NCBI GenBank assembly: GCA_017437005.1 | Contig: JAFSBZ010000007.1 | Coordinates: forward strand, 1 to 64,000 | DNA: 64,000 bases | Origin: Clostridia bacterium | Lineage (GTDB): Bacteria > Bacillota > Clostridia > Oscillospirales > Acutalibacteraceae | Direction: 5' to 3' | Part shown: positions 16,658 to 25,903 of the stretch, piece after piece | Layout of the letters: every line of letters begins with the position of its first letter | How positions within the stretch are numbered: position 1 is the first letter of the stretch | The notes under the pieces: generated by a model | What the model was told of the DNA's origin: nothing | The model's input: only the letters and a program-made list of their open reading frames with translations | The model's database searches: none | Program-made: the position numbers and the translations under genes

Positions 16658-19600
16658 ATGGCAAGAAAGTTTAAAACCATGGATGGTAACAACGCTGCGG
16701 CTCACGTTTCTTATGCGTTTACCGAAGTAGCAGGTATTTATCCTATTACACCATCCAGCCCAATGGCAGACTATGTTGACCAGTGGTCAGCACAGGGCCT
16801 CAAAAACATTTTTGGAACAAGGGTTAACGTTGTAGAAATGCAGTCCGAAGCAGGTGCTGCAGGTACAGTTCACGGCTCACTCGCAGCTGGTGCACTTACT
16901 ACAACCTTTACCGCTTCACAGGGTCTTCTTTTGATGATTCCTAATATGTACAAAATCGCAGGCGAATTATTGCCTTCAGTTTTCCACGTATCAGCTCGTT
17001 GTGTAGCAAGCCACGCTCTTAACATTTTTGGCGACCACTCTGACGTTTATGCATGCCGTCAGACAGGTTTTGCAATGCTTGCTGAATCAAACCCACAGGA
17101 AGTTATGGATCTTGGTGCAGTAGCACACTTAGCTTCTATCAAGGGTCGCGTACCTTTTATTAACTTCTTTGACGGTTTCCGTACTTCACACGAACTCCAG
17201 AAAATTCAAATCTGGGATTACGAAGACCTTAAGGAAATGTGTGATATGGATGCAGTTGATGCATTCCGTAAGCGTGCTCTTAACCCAGAGCGTCCCGTAA
17301 TGCGTGGTTCACACCAGAACGACGACATCTTCTTCCAGAACAGAGAAGCTTGCAACAAGTATTATGAAGCTCTTCCTGCAATTGTTGAAGAATATATGGA
17401 CAAGGTTAATGCTAAGCTTGGCACTGACTATAAACTCTTTAACTACTACGGCGCACCTGATGCAGAGCGTGTAATCATCGCTATGGGTTCATTCTGTGAC
17501 GTTGCTGAAGAAGTTATTGATTATATGATGGCAGCAGGTGAAAAGGTTGGTCTTATCAAGGTAAGACTTTATCGTCCATTCGCAGCTGACAAGTTTGTTG
17601 AGGCTATTCCTGCAACATGTAAAAAGCTTGCCGTTCTTGACAGAACAAAAGAACCTGGTTCACTTGGCGAACCACTTTATATGGACGTTGTTAGTGCATT
17701 GGCACAAACAGGCCGCAAGATTGATACCGTTATCGGTGGTCGTTACGGTCTTGGTTCTAAAGATACTCCTCCTTCAAGCGTATTCGCTGTATACAAGGAA
17801 TTAGCATCAGACGCTCCTCGTCACAACTTCACAATCGGTATCGTTGATGACGTTACCAACCTTTCACTCGTTGAAGAAGAAGCTCCAAACACCGCTGCAG
17901 AAGGCACAATCGAGTGCAAGTTCTGGGGTCTTGGTGGTGACGGTACCGTTGGTGCTAACAAAGACTCTATCAAAATTATCGGTGACCACACCGATAAATA
18001 CGTTCAGGCTTACTTCCAGTATGACTCTAAAAAGACCGGTGGTATCACAATTTCTCACCTCCGTTTCGGCGACAAGCCAATCAAGAGCCCATACTATATC
18101 AACAAGGCTGACTTCGTTGCTTGTCACAACCCATCATACGTAATCAAGGGTTACAAGATGGTTAACGACGTTAAACCAGGCGGTGTATTCCTTATCAACT
18201 GCCAGTGGACTCCTGAAGAGCTTAACGAACATATGCCTGCAGAAGCTAAGCGCTATATTGCTAACAACAACGTTCAGCTTTATACTGTTAACGCTATTGA
18301 TATGGCTGCCCAAATCGGTCTTGGTAAGCGTACCAACACAGTTTTACAGTCTGCATTCTTCGCACTTTCTGAAGTTCTTCCACGTGAAGAGGCTATCGGC
18401 TATATGAAGGAAAAAGCTCAGAAGTTTATGAAGAAGGGTAAAGAAATCGTTGAAATGAACGAAAAGGCAATCGACGCAGGTGCTAACGCTTACGTTAAGA
18501 TTGACGTTCCTGCTGACTGGGCTAACGCTACCGATGACGGCGCTGCTGCTGCATCTGTTGGCGCAGACAAGCTTGTTAAGATGGTTGACAATATCATGAA
18601 GCCTGTAGGCCTTATGAACGGTTATGACCTTCCTGTATCTGCATTTACTGATCACGCTGACGGTACATTTGAACAGGGAGCTTCCGCTTATGAAAAACGC
18701 GGCGTTGCCGTAATGGTACCAGAGTGGAACAACGAAACATGTATTGGTTGTAACAAGTGCGCATTTGTATGTCCACATGCTACAATTCGTCCATTTGCAC
18801 TTTCTGCCGATGAAAAGGCTGCTGCTCCTGCAAATATTAAGATAGCTACTAAAGAAAAGCTCGTTACAAACAAGGGCTTTAGCTATGTACTTACAATTTC
18901 TCCACTTGATTGTATGGGTTGCGGCGTTTGCGTTGGCGTATGTCCTACCAGCTCACTTAAGATGGTATCTCAGGAATCACAGCTTTCTGAACAAGCAAGC
19001 TTTGATTACTGTGTAGCAAACGTAACCGAAAAAGAAGGTATTGCTTCAAGCGCTAACCTTATTTCTTCACAGTTCAAGAAACCACTTCTCGAGTTCTCAG
19101 GCTCATGCGCAGGTTGTGCAGAGACTGCATATGCTCGTCTTATTACACAGCTCTTTGGTGACAGAATGTACATCTCTAACGCTACCGGTTGTTCATCAAT
19201 CTGGGGTGGTCCTGCTGCTACATCACCATACACCACTGATGCTAACGGCCACGGTCCTGCTTGGGCAAACTCTCTCTTTGAAGACAACGCTGAGCACGGC
19301 TTTGGTATGTACTTAGGTCAAAAGGCTATCCGTAACCGTCTTATCGACGATGTTAAGGCTATTGTTGATGCTTGCAAGGCACCTGAAAACGTACTTGCTG
19401 CTGCAAATGCTTACCTTGACACACTTAACGATGGCGACAAAAATGCCGCTGCTTCTAAAGCACTTGTTGAAGCACTCGAAGGCTTTGACTGTGACTGCGA
19501 TATGAAGAAAGACATCCTCGCAAATAGCGAGTACCTCTCAAAGAAATCTGTATGGATCTTTGGTGGTGACGGTTGGGCATACGACATCGGCTTCGGCGGT

Positions 19601-20200
19601 GTTGACCACGTACTCGCAACAGGCGAAAATGTAAACATTATGGTATTTGATACCGAGGTTTACTCTAACACAGGCGGTCAGGCATCTAAGGCTTCTAACA
19701 TTGGTCAGGTTGCTCAGTTCGCAGCTGCAGGTAAGGCTATCAACAAGAAGAGCCTTGCTGAAATCGCAATGAGCTATGGTTATGTTTACGTAGCACAAAT
19801 CGCTATGGGCGCAGACCAGAACCAGACACTTAAGGCTATTAAGGAAGCTGAAGCTTATGACGGTCCTTCAATCATCATTGGTTACTCACCATGCGAAATG
19901 CACTCTATTAAGGGTGGTATGGTTAACTGCCAGGCAGAAATGAAGAAGGCTGTAGACTGCGGTTATTGGGATCTGTTCCGTTATAACCCAGCACTCAAGG
20001 CTGAAGGTAAGAACCCATTCTCACTTGACAGCAAGCCTGCTACTGCCGACTATAAGGAATTCATCCTTAACGAAGCTCGTTATTCTTCACTTACACGTTC
20101 ATTCCCAGAGCGTGCAGAAGAACTCTTTGACAAGGCTTCTGAGGCTGCAAAGGCACGTCGTGCACACCTTGAAAAGCTTGTTGAGCTTTACGGTAAATAA
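16658..20200 (+). CDS. nifJ: Pyruvate:ferredoxin (flavodoxin) oxidoreductase
   Basis: Single-chain PFOR of 1,180 residues, the usual length. It oxidises pyruvate with CoA to acetyl-CoA and CO2 and reduces ferredoxin, the central step of anaerobic pyruvate use. The N-terminal pyrimidine-binding domain begins YAFTEVAGIYPITPSSPMAD. Two 4Fe-4S cluster motifs lie at ~693 (CIGCNKCAFVCPH) and ~751 (CMGCGVCVGVCPT). SCAGCAETAY (~817) and a later Cys bind the proximal cluster. The TPP site is GGDGWAYDIGFGGVDHVL (~967) with VYSNTGGQASKAS. Codon use is markedly biased toward C- and G-ending preferred codons compared with neighbours, a sign of very high expression. It is monocistronic with its own promoter and terminator. 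Confidence 0.98.
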   Translation: MARKFKTMDGNNAAAHVSYAFTEVAGIYPITPSSPMADYVDQWSAQGLKNIFGTRVNVVEMQSEAGAAGTVHGSLAAGALTTTFTASQGLLLMIPNMYKIAGELLPSVFHVSARCVASHALNIFGDHSDVYACRQTGFAMLAESNPQEVMDLGAVAHLASIKGRVPFINFFDGFRTSHELQKIQIWDYEDLKEMCDMDAVDAFRKRALNPERPVMRGSHQNDDIFFQNREACNKYYEALPAIVEEYMDKVNAKLGTDYKLFNYYGAPDAERVIIAMGSFCDVAEEVIDYMMAAGEKVGLIKVRLYRPFAADKFVEAIPATCKKLAVLDRTKEPGSLGEPLYMDVVSALAQTGRKIDTVIGGRYGLGSKDTPPSSVFAVYKELASDAPRHNFTIGIVDDVTNLSLVEEEAPNTAAEGTIECKFWGLGGDGTVGANKDSIKIIGDHTDKYVQAYFQYDSKKTGGITISHLRFGDKPIKSPYYINKADFVACHNPSYVIKGYKMVNDVKPGGVFLINCQWTPEELNEHMPAEAKRYIANNNVQLYTVNAIDMAAQIGLGKRTNTVLQSAFFALSEVLPREEAIGYMKEKAQKFMKKGKEIVEMNEKAIDAGANAYVKIDVPADWANATDDGAAAASVGADKLVKMVDNIMKPVGLMNGYDLPVSAFTDHADGTFEQGASAYEKRGVAVMVPEWNNETCIGCNKCAFVCPHATIRPFALSADEKAAAPANIKIATKEKLVTNKGFSYVLTISPLDCMGCGVCVGVCPTSSLKMVSQESQLSEQASFDYCVANVTEKEGIASSANLISSQFKKPLLEFSGSCAGCAETAYARLITQLFGDRMYISNATGCSSIWGGPAATSPYTTDANGHGPAWANSLFEDNAEHGFGMYLGQKAIRNRLIDDVKAIVDACKAPENVLAAANAYLDTLNDGDKNAAASKALVEALEGFDCDCDMKKDILANSEYLSKKSVWIFGGDGWAYDIGFGGVDHVLATGENVNIMVFDTEVYSNTGGQASKASNIGQVAQFAAAGKAINKKSLAEIAMSYGYVYVAQIAMGADQNQTLKAIKEAEAYDGPSIIIGYSPCEMHSIKGGMVNCQAEMKKAVDCGYWDLFRYNPALKAEGKNPFSLDSKPATADYKEFILNEARYSSLTRSFPERAEELFDKASEAAKARRAHLEKLVELYGK

Positions 20201-20227
20201 TTAAGATGTTGAAATCTTAAATGCAAA

Positions 20228-20256
20228 ATCCCACCGAGAAATCGGTGGGTTTTTTG
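20228..20256 (+). terminator. Intrinsic terminator of nifJ
   Basis: CCCACCGA pairs with TCGGTGGG around GAAA, followed by seven Ts. Confidence 0.93.
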
Positions 20257-20269
20257 TATAAAAATGCCG

Positions 20270-20336
20270 TTATCGGCAAAAATGTATATAAGATTATTGT
20301 CGCTTGATTGACATATTGCCGATAATGTGATATACT
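20270..20336 (+). promoter_or_regulatory. Promoter of the Fic-RM operon with inverted repeat operator candidates
   Basis: TTGACA (20308-20313), 17 bases, TATACT (20331-20336). TTGCCGATAA (20316-20325) sits in the spacer, and its exact inverse TTATCGGCAA is at 20270-20279. A protein binding both would block polymerase. The helix-turn-helix start of the Fic protein is an obvious candidate, by inference. Confidence 0.7.
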
Positions 20337-20363
20337 ATTAACAGTAATTTTGGAGGTTTGTAT

Positions 20364-21266
20364 ATGAAATATCTATCCGTTAAAGAGGTTGCTTTGCTTT
20401 GGAATATGTCCGAGCGTAGTGTTCGTAATTATTGTGCCGCGGGTCGTGTGCCTGGTGCATTTCTTACGGGCAAGACCTGGAACATTCCTGAAAATGCAGA
20501 AAAACCCGAAAGAAGTAATAAACGGGGAACTGCGCCACAAACTTTGCTTGATATTCTAAAAGAGGAAAAGCGCAGTCAGACCCACGGCGGAATTTATCAC
20601 AAAATACAGATTGAACTCACATACAACTCCAATCATATTGAAGGCAGTCGCCTTACCCACGACCAAACCCGCTATATATTTGAAACCAATACCATTGGTC
20701 TAACTGAGGAAGGTGTGCGTGTTGACGATATTATAGAAACCACCACACACTTTCGTTGTATTGACGAAATAATCGAAAATGCTAAATCTCAATTAAGCGA
20801 AAAGTTTATAAAACATTTGCATTTTATTTTAAAGACCGGAACAACCGATGCCAAAAAAGATTGGTTTGCCGTAGGGGATTATAAAAAGTTACCTAACGAA
20901 GTAGGGGGTAGCGAAACGACACTACCCGAAGATGTATCGGCTGAAATGAAGAAACTACTCGGTAGTTATAATGGCAAAGAAAATATAACTCTCCAAGATA
21001 TTATAGAGTTCCACGTCCGGTTTGAGCGCATCCACCCGTTCCAAGACGGTAACGGTCGTGTCGGCAGACTGATTATGTTTAAAGAGTGCTTAAAGCATAA
21101 TATCGTTCCGTTTATTATTGAAGATAAAATAAAAATGTTCTACTATCGTGGACTGAAAGAATGGAACAGTGAAAAAGGTTATCTCACCGACACCTGCCTT
21201 TCTGCCCAAGATAGCTTTAAAACTTATTTAGATTATTTTAGAATATCGTATAGTGAACACGATTAA
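20364..21266 (+). CDS. Fic family protein (class II, autoinhibited) with N-terminal helix-turn-helix
   Basis: A 300-residue Fic-domain protein, a family that usually transfers AMP from ATP onto target proteins. The active-site motif HPFQDGNGRVGRL begins at His224 and is complete, so catalysis is likely. SNHIEG (89-94) fits the [S/T]xxxE[G/N] inhibitory helix, placed before the Fic core as in class II. Residues 1-45 (YLSVKEVALLWNMSERSVRN and GRVPGAFLTGKTW) look like a MerR/excisionase-type DNA-binding helix-turn-helix. The ATG at 20364 is chosen over TTG at 20358 because GGAGG is seven bases away. The downstream restriction enzyme follows 15 bases later, so the two are co-transcribed; the Fic protein may regulate or guard it. 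Confidence 0.9.
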   Translation: MKYLSVKEVALLWNMSERSVRNYCAAGRVPGAFLTGKTWNIPENAEKPERSNKRGTAPQTLLDILKEEKRSQTHGGIYHKIQIELTYNSNHIEGSRLTHDQTRYIFETNTIGLTEEGVRVDDIIETTTHFRCIDEIIENAKSQLSEKFIKHLHFILKTGTTDAKKDWFAVGDYKKLPNEVGGSETTLPEDVSAEMKKLLGSYNGKENITLQDIIEFHVRFERIHPFQDGNGRVGRLIMFKECLKHNIVPFIIEDKIKMFYYRGLKEWNSEKGYLTDTCLSAQDSFKTYLDYFRISYSEHD

Positions 21267-21281
21267 AGTGAGGACTTAATT

Positions 21282-24041
21282 ATGAAAGATACAGAACGTC
21301 GTGCAAATGCAAAAGCATTTTCGGAATATTGGAAAGACAGAGGATATGAAAAGGGCGAAAGTCAATCTTTTTGGCTCTCGCTTCTTCGTGATATTTTAGG
21401 TGTAGAACACCCCGAACAATTTATAATATTTGAAGAACAGGTACAACTTGATCATACAAGTTTTATTGACGGTCATATATCTGCTACAAACGTACTCATA
21501 GAGCAAAAGAGCAAGGGCAAAGACCTTCGTAAACCCATTAAGCAGTCCGACGGCTCTTTGCTTACGCCGTTCCAACAAGCACAGCGTTATTCGGCAAGTT
21601 TGCCTTACTCTAAACGTCCCCGTTGGATTGTTACCTGTAATTTTGAGGAAATGCTTGTCTATGATATGGAAAAACCCAACGGTGAACCCGAGCAAATTTT
21701 GCTTAAAGATTTACCAAAAGAATACTACCGTTTGCAATTTTTGGTTGACACAGGTGATGAAAATATACGCCGTGAAGAACAAATCTCGGTTGATGCAGGC
21801 AAACGTGTGGGTGAACTTTATGACGCAATATTAAAGCAATACATAAACCCCGAAAGTGACGAAACACTAAAAAGTCTTAACAAACTTATAGTCTGTCTTG
21901 TATTTTGCCTTTATGCCGAAGATGCGGGTATCTTTGGCGGTCATAATAAATTTCACGATTATATCAAGTCTTTTTCGGCTCGTGATATGCGCCGTGCGCT
22001 AATAGATTTGTTTGGTATTCTTAATACAAAGGTTGCCGACCGTGACCCCTATGCCGACCCGATGTTGCTTGAATTTCCTTATGTAAATGGTGGTCTTTTT
22101 GCCGACGAGCATATCGAGATTCCGCAAATGGATGATACTATTCGTGACCTTCTTTTGCAAAAAGCAAGTGAAGATTTTGACTGGTCAGATATTAGTCCCA
22201 CCATTTTTGGTGCTGTTTTTGAAAGTACATTAAACCCCGAAACTCGCCGTAGCGGTGGTATGCACTATACCTCTATTGAGAACATTCACAAGGTAATCGA
22301 CCCCTTGTTTTTAGACGATTTGCGTGCCGAATTTGACACCATAAAAGAAACCAAGGTTGCAAAACTAAAAGAAAATAAACTAAACGATTTTAGAACAAAA
22401 CTTGGCAGTCTTACCTTCTTTGACCCTGCTTGCGGTTCGGGTAACTTTTTGACCGAGACCTATATTTCACTACGCCGACTTGAAAACGCCGCTTTAGAGG
22501 AAATAACAAAAGGACAAATTATGCTCGGATTTGACGACGTTATCAAGGTATCAATCGGTCAGTTTTACGGTATCGAGATTAACGATTTTGCCGTAACGGT
22601 TGCAAAAACAGCGCTTTGGATTGCCGAAAGTCAAATGATGAAAGAAACCGAGGATATTGTTCAACAAAACCTTGAGTTCTTGCCGCTAAAATCTTACGCC
22701 AATATTGTAGAGGGCAACGCCCTGCGTATTGATTGGGAGACGGTAGTGCCTAAAGATAAACTTAACTATATAATGGGCAATCCACCGTTTGTGGGGTATA
22801 AGTTCCAAACCAATGAGCAGAAAGAAGAGTTAAAGTTAATAGCAGGAAATTTTGAAAATTACGGCACATTAGATTATGTTTCGGCTTGGTACATTAAGGC
22901 TGCAGAATATATTAAAGATACTGCGATTGTATGTGCTTTTGTTTCAACAAATTCAATCTCACAAGGCGAACATGTACTAACACTATGGAAACCATTGTTT
23001 GATTTAGGAATACAAATTATTTTTGCTCACAGCACGTTTAGATGGAATAGTGAAGCATCTTTAAAAGCACATGTTCATTGTGTTATTATTGGTTTTGCTA
23101 TGAATACTGTTGCAAGGAATAAATATATATTCGATAATAATAGATATAAAAATGTTGAAAACATAAATGGTTATTTATTAGAAGCAGATAATATCTTTAT
23201 TACAAAAAGAAACAAGCCTTGGAGTAACAATACTCCAATTGCGACAAAAGGTAATGCCGCTATGGACGATGGCAATTTAACTCTTACTTTAGAAGAACGT
23301 AATGAAATTTTATTAAGAGAACCATTGTTAGAAACTGTAATAAAACAACATATGAGTGCTGATGATTTTTTGAACAACAAACAAAATTATTGTTTTTGGT
23401 TTGATGGAGTTGATATTACACAATATAGACATAGCAAAGAAGTTCAAAAACGTTTACTTGCAGTAAAAGAATATAGAAATAGTAGTAATAGGGCAGCAAC
23501 AAAGAAAATGGCTGATTATCCTATGCTTTTTGCTGAAATTAGGCAACCTAAAAATAACTATATAATGATTCCTGTTGTGTCATCAGAAAAACGCAAATAT
23601 GTTCCGATTGCGTTTTTAACACCGGATATTATAAATAGCTATGCAAGTATATCTATACCTGATGCCAAACTGTACCATTTTGGAGTTTTAATGTCTAATG
23701 TTCATAATTCATGGCTACGTGCGGTATGTGGTCGATTAGAAATGCGATATCGTTATGCTACATCGTTAGTATATAATACTTTCCCATGGCCGACACCAAC
23801 GGACGAACAAAAGGCAGTTATTGAAAAGACTGCACAGGCAATACTTGACGCACGTGCATTATATCCCGATTGTTCTCTCGCTGATTTGTATGACGAGTTA
23901 ACTATGCCACCCGAACTGCGCAAAGCCCATCAAGAAAATGATAGGGCAGTAATGCGTGCATACGGCTTTGACGTTAAAACAATGACCGAATCTACCTGCG
24001 TAGCAGAGCTTATGAAGATGTATCAAGAACTTACAAAATAA
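21282..24041 (+). CDS. MmeI-like type IIL restriction-modification enzyme (fused nuclease/N6-adenine methylase)
   Basis: A 919-residue single-chain restriction-modification protein. The N-terminal PD-(D/E)XK nuclease shows D63...E74-Q-K76 (FIDGHISATNVLIEQKSK), spaced like the D70/E80-x-K82 site of MmeI. A helical linker follows. The adenine methylase has motif I DPACGSGNF (~380) and motif IV NPPF (~500). Residues ~510-830 hold the target recognition domain, and the C-terminus (YPDCSLADLYDELTMPPELR) is the helical tail of the family. Such enzymes methylate one strand of their site and cut about 20 bases away. The recognition sequence cannot be predicted. The stretch from ~22.8 to 23.8 kb is clearly richer in A/T than the flanking methylase and nuclease parts, which suggests exchange of the recognition domain. 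Confidence 0.9.
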   Translation: MKDTERRANAKAFSEYWKDRGYEKGESQSFWLSLLRDILGVEHPEQFIIFEEQVQLDHTSFIDGHISATNVLIEQKSKGKDLRKPIKQSDGSLLTPFQQAQRYSASLPYSKRPRWIVTCNFEEMLVYDMEKPNGEPEQILLKDLPKEYYRLQFLVDTGDENIRREEQISVDAGKRVGELYDAILKQYINPESDETLKSLNKLIVCLVFCLYAEDAGIFGGHNKFHDYIKSFSARDMRRALIDLFGILNTKVADRDPYADPMLLEFPYVNGGLFADEHIEIPQMDDTIRDLLLQKASEDFDWSDISPTIFGAVFESTLNPETRRSGGMHYTSIENIHKVIDPLFLDDLRAEFDTIKETKVAKLKENKLNDFRTKLGSLTFFDPACGSGNFLTETYISLRRLENAALEEITKGQIMLGFDDVIKVSIGQFYGIEINDFAVTVAKTALWIAESQMMKETEDIVQQNLEFLPLKSYANIVEGNALRIDWETVVPKDKLNYIMGNPPFVGYKFQTNEQKEELKLIAGNFENYGTLDYVSAWYIKAAEYIKDTAIVCAFVSTNSISQGEHVLTLWKPLFDLGIQIIFAHSTFRWNSEASLKAHVHCVIIGFAMNTVARNKYIFDNNRYKNVENINGYLLEADNIFITKRNKPWSNNTPIATKGNAAMDDGNLTLTLEERNEILLREPLLETVIKQHMSADDFLNNKQNYCFWFDGVDITQYRHSKEVQKRLLAVKEYRNSSNRAATKKMADYPMLFAEIRQPKNNYIMIPVVSSEKRKYVPIAFLTPDIINSYASISIPDAKLYHFGVLMSNVHNSWLRAVCGRLEMRYRYATSLVYNTFPWPTPTDEQKAVIEKTAQAILDARALYPDCSLADLYDELTMPPELRKAHQENDRAVMRAYGFDVKTMTESTCVAELMKMYQELTK

Positions 24042-24068
24042 TTTACAATTTGTTAATAACTATACATA

Positions 24069-24108
24069 ATGCAACATTTATTTAACACTATGCAACGCAT
24101 ATTTAACA
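24069..24108. repeat. Short tandem direct repeat between the RM and AbiH genes
   Basis: ATGCAACATTTATTTAACA (24069-24087) and ATGCAACGCATATTTAACA (24090-24108) recur with a 21-base period. It could be a remnant of a joining event or a binding site. Only two clear copies are present. Confidence 0.5.
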
Positions 24109-24131
24109 TAATGTATTCAATGTGTTGCACC

Positions 24132-24162
24132 AAAACCGACACAATATCTTGTGTCGGTTTTT
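24132..24162 (+). terminator. Intrinsic terminator of the Fic-RM operon
   Basis: AAACCGACACAA pairs with TTGTGTCGGTTT around a four-base loop, followed by Ts. Confidence 0.92.
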
Positions 24163-24179
24163 ATGTCAGTAAATACATA

Positions 24180-24207
24180 TTGACAAAAACAGGAAATGTG
24201 CTATAAT
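24180..24207 (+). promoter_or_regulatory. Sigma-A promoter of the AbiH gene
   Basis: TTGACA, 16 bases, TATAAT: near-perfect consensus, 30 bases before the start codon. Confidence 0.85.
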
Positions 24208-24237
24208 GACGGCAGAAATAATAAAAAGGGGATAACG

Positions 24238-25458
24238 ATGAATTTATTATTATTGGGAAACGGTTTTGATTTATATCATGATTTGCCTACAAAATATATT
24301 AACTTTTTAAATACTGTTAATTTTTTAAAAAACAATACTTTAACTGATATAAAAACAATTGGTGATGTTTTTGGTAACAAAAAACTTAATAGTGTAGATA
24401 AAGAAATTTCAAATAGTTACAATATATATAGAGAAATATACGACAAAGTAGAAATAGATTTGAATGATATTGATAGGTTAATTAATTTAGCAGAAAATAA
24501 TATATGGTTTACGTACTTATCAAAATCACTTGAAAAGGATATTACATGGATTGATTTTGAAAAAGAAATTTCAGCGGTAATTAATGTTTTTTACGAACTG
24601 TTTTTGGATAAAGATCCTCTTGTAGTTTTTAATCAACGTTTTAAGTCGAATGAAAATGTTTTAATTGCCAGAGAATTCAATTTTTATTTGCCGCAAAGCA
24701 ATAATTTTTATAGAATGGTTAGGGTGTTAGATGAATATACTATCGAATATCCATTGGGGACTGATAATAAAATAATTGACAAAGATAAAATCGTAAAATG
24801 TTTAAAGAAAGAACTTGTTGAACTGGCAGATTGTTTGAAGTTGTATTTAAAACTATTTATTGATAAATCACTTGAGATTTTAAAAAAAGAAAACTATGTA
24901 AAATGGCAATCGGTTTTTCAAAGTGTAAATTGTGCTATAACATTTAACTATACAAAAACATATGAAAAGTTGTATGGAAGTGATAGGGTTATACATCTAC
25001 ACGGAGATTTAGATCAAAATATTGTGTTAGGTATCAATCCAGATAAATTCGATAAATTTGGTTCCATAGATACAACTTTTTTGCCTTTTAAAAAATATTT
25101 TCAGCGAGTAATATATAAAACAGACACTAAGTATTTGTCATTGATTAAAAGTATAAAAGAATATAAAGATGATGTCACACTTTTTGTTATAGGACACTCT
25201 TTAGATGTTACTGATAGTGATATAATCGAAGAGCTATTTTCAATTTCCAACGAAATATTTATTCTTAATTATGATGAAATCGATGAAGCAAAACATATTT
25301 CTAATCTGATTGATATATTTGGTAAGGAGAGTTTTGATGATTTACGTGTTAATAAAAACATGACATTTATTCCAATTGATACTGATATTACGAGCGAAAT
25401 TTATAATAGTCAAGATATGTATTTTCCTACAACATTAGATGATTTGGGAGATAGATAA
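24238..25458 (+). CDS. AbiH-like phage abortive infection protein
   Basis: A 406-residue protein of the AbiH family, first known from lactococcal plasmid phage resistance. Diagnostic blocks are the start MNLLLLGNGFDLYHDLPTKY, the ITFNYTKTYEKLYG segment with DRVIHLHGDL after it, and VIGHSLDVTDSDII in the last third. The mechanism is not established; family members make infected cells stop growing. The ATG at 24238 follows AAAAAGGGG. The gene is noticeably AT-rich with AAA/AAT codons, unlike the neighbouring metabolic genes, as expected for transferred defence genes. It has its own promoter and no terminator that I could find in the 100 bases after it. Confidence 0.85.
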   Translation: MNLLLLGNGFDLYHDLPTKYINFLNTVNFLKNNTLTDIKTIGDVFGNKKLNSVDKEISNSYNIYREIYDKVEIDLNDIDRLINLAENNIWFTYLSKSLEKDITWIDFEKEISAVINVFYELFLDKDPLVVFNQRFKSNENVLIAREFNFYLPQSNNFYRMVRVLDEYTIEYPLGTDNKIIDKDKIVKCLKKELVELADCLKLYLKLFIDKSLEILKKENYVKWQSVFQSVNCAITFNYTKTYEKLYGSDRVIHLHGDLDQNIVLGINPDKFDKFGSIDTTFLPFKKYFQRVIYKTDTKYLSLIKSIKEYKDDVTLFVIGHSLDVTDSDIIEELFSISNEIFILNYDEIDEAKHISNLIDIFGKESFDDLRVNKNMTFIPIDTDITSEIYNSQDMYFPTTLDDLGDR

Positions 25459-25903
25459 GATTGTTAATGGTTTATTATATTTTAATGAATAAATTACTTC
25501 TATTTTATCGGAGCAATCCGTAATATCTTTTTATATCTGTGCTGTAAGGCACACCGTAATGACGGTATAATCGTCAATTCATGAAACATAAGCTTCAATT
25601 AACGTGTAATGTATAATTCATTTAATTTGCGTAGGGAATGGGCTTGCTCGTTCCGTTAAAAACGGATTGCAGTATTATGAATTGCGAACACAATAATTGT
25701 GCATTGTGAAAATCCCCTCACCAACCTTACGGTCGGCCCTCGTCTCAACTGCCGTTTCGGTCGGTGCTTTTGCTTTGCAGAGGTGTCCACAGGACACCCG
25801 CACCCCTTTAGGCAAGGGGCGTTAAGCATTGTGCATTTAATTACATTTTTCTCTTGATTTAACAATTTAAAATGCTATACTCTCCTTGAAAGGCGGTGCT
25901 TTT
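25459..25903. other. Intergenic stretch with repeat remnants
   Basis: No convincing gene. One GTAG-type REP copy lies at 25631-25655. Bases ~25700-25830 hold another repeat-like tract with GTGTCC/GGACAC and CCCCTTTAGGCAAGGGG hairpins, typical of dispersed intergenic elements. An open frame on the minus strand here is only a by-product of it. The first ~170 bases hold nothing recognisable. Confidence 0.6.
25631..25655 (+). repeat. Fifth GTAG-type REP copy
   Basis: GTAGGGAATGGGCTTGCTCG followed by TTCCG. Nearly identical to the copy at 9855-9879 read on the minus strand, 16 kb away, which shows the family is dispersed. Confidence 0.65.

Noticed and set aside
17595-19798. Several long alternative-frame ORFs inside nifJ
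   Set aside because: They result from the strong codon bias of nifJ, which removes stop codons in other frames; no start signals or homology.
25656-25865. 69-aa minus-strand ORF upstream of the GH20 gene
   Set aside because: Lies in a repeat-like intergenic tract, with low-complexity basic product and no ribosome site.
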